This document shows, one piece after another, positions 57,243 through 64,000 of a DNA stretch of 64,000 nucleotides; within the stretch, counting starts at the first letter, position 1; the number at the start of each line of letters is the position of its first letter. This stretch comes from Aplectana chamaeleonis (lineage: Eukaryota > Nematoda > Chromadorea > Rhabditida > Cosmocercidae): assembly GCA_029168955.1 (NCBI GenBank), contig JAPDOI010000152.1:1116001-1180000 (forward strand), in the 5' to 3' direction. Made by a program: the position numbers and the translations under genes. The notes below the pieces were generated by a model. It made no database searches. It was given only the letters and a program-made list of their open reading frames with translations, and had not been told where the DNA came from.

Positions 57243-57407
57243 TCTAATTCCGATCCGCATTTGCGGACTACGGCTATAGCATAATGCGACACGTGTCAAT
57301 TGTACTGGGACCTCTTGGCCTCGACACGATTCACTCTTCTCCCATCACGATTATCACGTTTCGCATGATGCAGCAGACGTAGTCCGCAATTGCAGACCAG
57401 AATTAGG
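57243..57407. mobile_element. Inverted-repeat element (CATTTGCGGACTA), copy 2
   Basis: CTAATTCCGATCCGCATTTG, CGGACTACGG and inverse CGTAGTCCGCAATTGCAGAC, CAGAATTAG; shares its core with 19845-19976. Confidence 0.7.
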
Positions 57408-57755
57408 CTCGGAGAACGATAGTAGCAGCTCCGCAAAACGATGGGTTCAACTCGATTTTGGTCTTGAAGTATAACCCCTCATTATCAGCAAATAGCGGTA
57501 CGTTCTGCAATTGTGCTTATGGGCTACCACCCTCTAAGAGAAGGATAGGAATGGTCATCGTCACGACCCGCAGCAATGAGGCCAAACAGGTTATTGTCTG
57601 CCACAAGACTATCATCCTCGCCACGGTTTACCACGAGGAAGCATTTCTTGCGATGGGTCACGGGGGACGATACCCACAGCGTCCAGAATTAACGTCTAAA
57701 AGGTGACAGAATGTCACCCTCTAGCAACAACCTCAAACGGCTTATTTCCCCTCAG

Positions 57756-57919
57756 TAAAGGTGACCACCTCACATACCCGCCGCAGTCGCAGAAGAGGAT
57801 TCTGCCACGTTCCGCGGGTCGAAAAAATCAACGGAGGGGTTGAATCCGACGACAAAGTGATTGACAACACACAAGGAGGACCATCCGAAGTAGAAGACGT
57901 CCTGAAGGAGTTCTTCTGA
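57756..57919 (+). CDS. Possible terminal exon, unknown protein
   Basis: A strong acceptor (TTATTTCCCCTCAG, ending 57755) opens about 54 codons to TGA 57917-57919. A basic stretch (TRRSRRRG) is followed by an acidic tail (SEVEDVLKEFF). It needs one base from an upstream exon. The frame 57458-57706 just upstream ends at a donor-like AAAAG|GTGACA but in the wrong phase, so the pairing is unproven. Confidence 0.25.
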
Positions 57920-58589
57920 GAGTTGTGGGGTATGGATAGAGTAACATTACTGTAGGTTGGATTTTCACTATGGACTTTCCGGTAGAGCGAAAAATGGGAA
58001 AAACATGAGAAATTAGAGGGCGCATTCTCTTCAAGCGTGGCTGTGGCTGTGCTTTTTGCTTGTCAGAAACGAAAATCGGCTGCCTACTACATCTAGCACC
58101 CATCTACCTCGATCTGCTTTATTCGTTTCACTATCAGTGAGGAAAATTTGTTCGCCAAATGCTCACTCACTCACCCTCGCACTCCAGGTAATCTTTAATA
58201 AACTTCTGCGCGATCGAGCCAAGTTTGGTGGTTTTTGATGAAAGGTTAGCCGATGTATTAGGCGACCGATTGTCGTCTTCTGAAAATGAAAACTAGGGCC
58301 ATGATGATAATTTTTAAGAAAGGGTTCATTGCTTTGCTTCTTGCAATGCCAACGCCTTTTTCTTCGATGATTCGGAAACGACTTTTCGGTGCTCAGGAAA
58401 GGGATTTTCCTTTACTCGAGCAAAGTAATACGAAGTTACATAATGCTCACTTTACAATATTTCTCAATGAACCCGAAATGCTGGCACAAGAAGGTGAGAA
58501 GAATAAATCACTAGATTCAATTTAGAGAACTTCTGTGTATTTCATTTGGTACGATAGAAGACACTAACCAGGAACCGTTTCACCCGGCG

Positions 58590-58735
58590 ATTTGTAAAAC
58601 AGAACATAACTTCGGCATAATAAAAATTTTGATTTTCGGAAATCGGAAATCGAAACAAAATAAACATTTTGGGAAACGGAATTCTAAACAAAATTAAAAT
58701 TTCGGAAATGGAAAGTCGGAAATCGAAACAAGTTT
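58590..58735. repeat. AT-rich simple repeat (TCGGAAATCGAAAC)
   Basis: About seven degenerate copies of a 14-20-base unit, immediately left of a hairpin element. Confidence 0.55.
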
Positions 58736-58886
58736 CATATTCGATTCGGAATGGATCCCAATGAGACGTTGCGTTCCCCAATGGAGGTTTTCGCAAACTC
58801 GGTGCACCCGTGTTGTAGCAGATGGCACCGAGTTTGTGCCAACCTTCAGTAGTGAATGCAAAGTCTCATTAGAATTCATGCCGACG
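58736..58886. mobile_element. Hairpin element (GGCACCGAGTTTG), copy 2
   Basis: Diverged copy of 11623-11775: GGATCCCAATGAGACGTTGC, CAAACTCGGTGCA and inverse GGCACCGAGTTTGTGCCAAC, GCAAAGTCTCATTAG. Confidence 0.75.
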
Positions 58887-58889
58887 TTG

Positions 58890-60935
58890 AATGATCCGTG
58901 CTACAAATTCTCTAGTTGCCTCCGGGGTACCAAAAAGTGATTTTTTGGCTTCGCGAAGAGGAAGTTCCAACATCAGGGAATTTTCGAAGTGTTCAGAAAT
59001 TTTTTGCCTGATTCTGCTCAAAACGTTCAACTTGGGGTTATTTAGGGAGCTAAATGCGAATCTGGGATTTCTTTGTTGCTAGAGTAGAGTTACTGTAGAC
59101 AAAGGTAGGCATACTGTCTTTTATCTGACGGAACCCACCTTAGTTAATCGGAAATCAACTGATGAGCCTCGAATCCGTGTTTGGCGTCCAACCAAAGGCA
59201 CCCGTAGAGAATCTTTGAGTCAAATTCAAGACTTCGGCACATTTACCGTGGACCCACCACTGTACATTAAGCCAAGGTATAGCGATAAACGGACCGTAGA
59301 TTTGTGTTTATGATAATCTTTTTTTACTCATTCCTAAGACCTGTAATCCCTGTTTGGCTTTTGACATTTAGCACCTCCTTCAGAACCAAAAATGTTCGGC
59401 TCTAATGGCAGCCAAGAGTTACGATCGCACCAAAATTAAAACCAGGGAGTCGAGTCATCAGGCCTGCGTGAAAGCGGACGACGGTCGCTACAAAATATCC
59501 AGTGAAATACGACGGAGATACATGTTTGTCAAAACAAACTACCTCACCTATTTCTTTTTCTGTGATGAAACAGCGCTGTTTGTTTGACGACACTAATTAT
59601 CAACCACTCCCTGTGAAAGGATTAACGGTCCAGCGCACAACGAAGTTGGCGGAGTTTAAGCTAGTCATCAAGCCACCCTATCCAGCAGGAAGTAACACGC
59701 TCTAGCGTCCAACACATGTGGGCAACACTTCTACCATATCTAGAGAAATGGTCTCACTTGTCCTATTTTGCACGTTTTTCTTTCTTATCTCAGTTAAGAT
59801 AAGGCTTCGAAGGCCAATTACTCATATTTTAATGCTACTTCTGAAGCACACTATTAAAATTCAACGGAAAATTTCTGGTGTTTTCGCGCTTTGCCTGAAG
59901 TCATCGGATTCTTTTTACTATGTACAGCTCGTGAAGTAAGATAGCTTGAGGAACGGTATACAGCTTTGGGGATTCAAACGGCTCATTCTTGTTTGAACGC
60001 GATGACAAGTCTTAACACTGTGATAAGCATGATAGCGTAGCTTGATATTGTGGTTATCAACACGTGATCACGTTGTGACGTGCTTATCGCGTACACAGCC
60101 GGTACAAAAGGCGCTTCTTCTCACTCGAGTCCTCATTCGGCATTCTGATGCCTGCCATGGAAGGTGACATCGAGTCACTCTCCGGAGGCCAGCATATTTC
60201 TGACCGCTGGGGGATAGGGGTATCCTCTCGGCTTGGGGGGGCGGTTTTTGCCTCGATCCGCGGGGAGGGTGATTCCTCACCGCAGACCGCGGCGAAGATT
60301 ACGTCCTTGTCGTGGACCCAGGCGGGGTCCTTCTCCGCCGTGGGACCGCGACTACCCGGGGCGACATGCTCGTGGTGAGTATTTCAATGAACAACCCGTG
60401 AAGTCAAAGACGTCATCGTTGGGCTGCTCGTTGGGGTCTCACGCTAGGCATTTAGGTAGTGTCCAAGCCGTTATTGTGACATTATCACGAGCGTCGCGAT
60501 GCTGCACTCCCGCTGCCCTTTATCGTATGACTCCGCGTAGGTCTGTGTTCTTTCTCCTATCGGGAGTCTTACGCGGAGCCAGGGTCAAACGGAGCGTTAC
60601 GTAATATTTCGAAATCGGAGCGGCACCCGTTACATTTTTTTTTCAAAATTCGAAATTTTTGCGATCTCCCTTTCCCGAGGGCGGGCATTTCATAGTTGAT
60701 ACTAAAAGTGAGAGACGCCGAAAATTCGTTTAGTAGTCGAGCCCAAGCGTCTAAAACCTACCATCCTTCCATTGTGGACCAGAAGTAATCGAGAACTTAT
60801 GGGATCTCCACGAAATTTTCATTTTCGGACCGAAATTTGGCGATCCCCATAACATTCATTTTCGGACCCAAATTTTTGCGACCTCCCGTTGTGAAATTTC
60901 GCAACCCGACTTGACCCTGCGCAGAGTGCCCCGCG
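58890..60935. other. Intergenic, no confident gene
   Basis: Several short plus frames occur (59405-59587; 59748-59939, the latter beginning with a hydrophobic, signal-peptide-like MVSLVLFCTFFFLIS run). GC-rich 60100-60600 is open in several frames. None has splice support or a recognised family. Confidence 0.3.
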
Positions 60936-61290
60936 ATTTCCCTGAGAAGCGCTACCCACTTCCCTATACTGATACGCTCCAAACAAAGCGCTTCTCACTT
61001 TCGCTACTCATTCGCGCAGTACTGTTCCTGTTGAGAGCTATGCACTCCTCACAAAGCGCTCTCGCCCCCCCCCAACGATGCGCTATCTCGATCTCAGTGA
61101 CGCGCCGCACGCTTCCGAAGTTACGCTAATCACCATCAAAGACTGCGCACACTCTGTAAGGAACGCCACTTCCCAAAAAGCGCACACGCTTCCGACGGAG
61201 CATTGCTTATTTTCCATGACGCTGCGCTCGTTGATCGCTCTCCACTTCTTATAACTCGGTGCATGCTTTCTGTAAAACGCTACCGTCATG
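60936..61290. repeat. Degenerate AGCGCTNNC-type array
   Basis: AAGCGCT, TGCGCTA, TTCGCTAC and TGCGCACAC variants recur every 18-30 bases; includes a 9-C tract near 61067. Confidence 0.4.
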
Positions 61291-61971
61291 ACACGGCACA
61301 CAATATCATGAGGCACTACACACTTGACGACGCGACGAATTTCAATTTTGGCGACGCAAAATTGAGTGAAATTTCGCCGATTTCTTCAACGGAAATACCA
61401 TGATTGCTACACTTTTCTATCAGGCAAATTCGACTTGATTCAACTTCGACACAATCAGAATTATTGCTGCTTGGGCACTACTCATACTCCTCAACGCCAG
61501 CGCTTTATGGCAGGCGCAGCGTTGGAGTAGGAATGGCGTGACGACACGCCCGCGTGGCACGCATCTAACGGCCGCTCCGCAGTATTTTGTTAATACGCCA
61601 CCAATTTCATTGCGTTTCATAATACTTCATTCCAGTATTATCCTTTGCTACCATGGTGATGGACTCGTGCACTGAAATCGCGTGTTCGGAAAAAATAAGT
61701 TCCACTTTTTTCCGCTCCGCAATGGCAACCCAGCTGGCGTTTTCGTAGTCTCCGCGAGCGTGTGACGCCCGTAGAGCGCTGGCGTTGACGAGTATGAATT
61801 GCACCTTAAAACGACTCGTCGGAGCATCGTTATCTACTATTGCTGCGGACACTGAGCTGACCAAACTTGTTAACGATTTTGTGTTTGAACAAGAATGAGC
61901 CGTTAGAATCCCCAAAGCTCTGTACCGAACGTCAAACAGCCTTCCTTTCTGAACCCAGAAGTGCTCATACC

Positions 61972-62454
61972 TTAAGCCTAGTTTTGACTGCAGGTGGCCG
62001 CTGCGGCCATGCGAGGGACAACTGTTCCTTTTCCATCGCGCTTAATGGAAAGCCGCTCCAATTGTGATCGCTTCGTGGCAAACGTCCTACATCGCTGGGT
62101 CGCGGTGACAAAATCCTATGTTTTACTGCATCGCTTCTTGAAGAGCGATTCTCAATGGTCGCTGACCATCGCTCCATCGCGGTCAAAATGGCAGCGATGG
62201 AGCGATTGCCAGCGATTGACATGTTTCGTCTAATGAACATTGACCCTTTCACATGACAAGATCAGTGTTTTCGAGTCGGAACGCGTTATTGGTGAATACC
62301 AGCCATTAATTTCACTGATTGATTGAATTTCTTCCATCAACTGTGGGCCTATGCACTATGAACAGAATCGCTGCCGCTGCTACATCGCTGCAGCAGCGGG
62401 TGCGAAATCGCTGCGATGAAAAACAGCAGCGACGCAGTCAAAACTAGGCTTTAG
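61972..62454. mobile_element. Inverted-repeat element (TAAGCCTAGTTTTGACTGC)
   Basis: TAAGCCTAGTTTTGACTGC at the left and GCAGTCAAAACTAGGCTTTA at the right; the interior has many GCGATGGAGCGATT words that pair with each other. Non-coding. Confidence 0.7.
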
Positions 62455-62637
62455 GTAGCTCATTTTCAACAACGTCCAATCCACCGGTCATTGAAAACTG
62501 GGGCGAGAGCCACATTCAACAGCCTTCGTATGTCTTACGTGAATCGCCTTGCTTAGTTCAGAAAATATACACGCGTGCGCTGATCGTAACAGCCACCAAC
62601 CTTTCACGATGTCGTGGTCGATGTTTTAGGTTGCGTT

Positions 62638-63045
62638 CATAGTTGAGGCATCTTTCGTAGCCTTCACCGCAAGCGCGGCATTCGCGTGACTCGCGGTGGA
62701 CCATGGAAGTTCTCCTCGCGCGGGACGAGTGGTAAGCAACTATGAAATCTCCGGCGTCACAGCCATGGCGGTGCGGGCTAAAGTTGGGCCTTAACTAAGA
62801 CATGCACAGAAATTCGTTACTTGCATTTGCATATACGGCAGCGTTGTATAGTCCCAGAGTTACTTATGTTGGAGTGGACTCAAATTGAGAAGCGAGTATT
62901 GAATGAAACGATGAAACCGCCATGGCGGTTTGGGCTGTGCCGCTATGGCGGTGTTGGATGGGCGGCACGAGCGGGCCGCGCGGGGAGAACTTTCATAGTC
63001 CACCGCGCTTCCCGCGTGCCACGCTTGCGGTGAAGACTCTGAAGG
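62638..63045. mobile_element. Inverted-repeat element (CACCGCAAGCGC), copy 2
   Basis: TTCACCGCAAGCGCG, CGCGGTGGACCATGGAAG, AAGCAACTATGAA ... TTTCATAGTCCACCGCGC, CTTGCGGTGAAGAC; matches 30935-31325. Confidence 0.7.
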
Positions 63046-63675
63046 ATGCCTAACTGCGAGCGTCATGTGACACTGGGGTTTGCATCGTATAGCATTTGTT
63101 ATTGATTGCATCCCAGAGATGTCAAGTGAGCTAGTATCAGTGGCATACAGCAGACGTGACATCGTAGCTGCAGCGGTTGTCAACGATATCATAAAGATAT
63201 TTCATTATTAACCCGTCGCCGTTTTGGAACGGGGAAGTGCGGTATTTTTTTCTATCGAGAAACTTCTATCGAGATTTCTTTTTGATTAACCCGATAAATG
63301 CTGTAAATTCTGCTAAAATTTTCAGACCTCCCCGCAAAAAGGAATGACATGAAATGACAGGAATCGTTGAGTATATTCGTATTTTAAGGTAAGAACACTG
63401 AAAGGAATCGTGATTTTATAGAAGAATCAGCATCTCAAGTTAAGTGATTGGACGCGAGAGATTCTCAATAACAATTTATCTTGTCCAAATATGAAAGGCG
63501 ATAACGAAATTGAGACCCTCTTGGAGCAGTTCTCTGGGCCCGCATACGGGGAAGTAGAAGCGATCATCCGTAATCGCTACGAGTCTATTTATTTCGTACA
63601 AATTGATGACCATTAAGGTGTTTGCCCTTCTTTGATTTCAAAAACCATATCACGCTATGAAACTTTGTACGTTTT

Positions 63676-64000
63676 AAAGGCAGCATACACGCTCAAAAAT
63701 GATATCAATTCAATGGAATAATTCGAAGGCCTGAATCCGTAAGTATTCAGAAATAACGAAAAACCGAAAAAAGTTTCACTGAAATGAAGATATAACGGTT
63801 CGTTCTACATGGGTCCGGAAGTGGACGAGTTGTGCGGAATTGCCTGAAATAGCGGAACTAGCTACAAACTTGTTGGGATAACGACGCTAATGTACTCGTA
63901 CGGCCCTTTCTGAAACGCTTACGCAGTCGGAAGCGTAAAAAATTAGCCAAAGTGACCGTAATCGAGCATTGAATATTTGTATTGAGGGGTGGAGCCCGTA
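63676..64000 (+). mobile_element. Family D MITE, left end, cut by the window
   Basis: After TTAA: AGGCAGCATACACGCTCAAAAATGATATC. No inverse end before the window stops. Confidence 0.55.

Noticed and set aside
58067..58140. Hydrophobic stretch as the missing receptor helix 7
   Set aside because: The acceptor is acceptable, but the phase-0 reading stops after nine codons; the hydrophobic frame needs a different phase from the 54360 donor.
60068..60604. GC-rich ORFs on both strands
   Set aside because: Open in several frames at once because of GC-rich composition; no recognised motif.

Overview
This window looks like nuclear DNA of a clade V (rhabditid/strongylid-type) nematode. Three things support this. 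Introns have TTTCAG-type 3' ends. There is a spliced nematode-specific serpentine chemoreceptor of the Sra/Srab type. The non-coding DNA is crowded with small inverted-repeat transposons, plus a mariner and a LINE remnant. Low gene density, multi-kilobase repeat-filled introns and balanced GC suggest a parasitic strongylid (hookworm-like) rather than Caenorhabditis, but the species is inference.

Only two genes can be modelled with confidence. (1) Minus strand, 38912 down to 32223: a 12-exon gene for a secreted Gln/Asn/Gly/Tyr-rich protein of about 677 residues. It is built from two alternating modules, A (about 33 aa) and B (about 47-53 aa). Every intron is phase 0, and part of the gene has just been duplicated with an exact 451-bp period. 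(2) Plus strand, 43118 to about 54498: an Sra/Srab-like receptor gene with five recognised exons, all phase 0, and a 6.6-kb intron full of transposons. Its seventh membrane helix could not be found.

Weaker coding evidence exists at the left edge (a frameshifted zinc-finger-like piece, 10-565, and a possible exon pair, 1118-1406), at 13808-14390 on the minus strand (decayed coding DNA), at 45894-46139, and at 57756-57919.

The rest is mostly mobile-element DNA. The dominant group is a set of non-autonomous elements ending in AGGCA and flanked by TTAA-like targets (piggyBac-like behaviour), in at least four families: A (about 549 bp, three near-equal-length copies), B (about 460-485 bp), C (about 250 bp) and D (about 470 bp). 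Others are a 160-bp TAGTCTGA-ended element (5 copies), a 150-bp CTATAAAACG-ended element (3 copies) and many one- or two-copy foldback hairpins. Elements are nested in each other: one inside the mariner, one inside a family A copy, and a three-level nest at 50577-51018. One family D copy makes up almost all of the last intron of the Q/N-rich gene. There are also a 206-bp AT microsatellite and several poly-G tracts.
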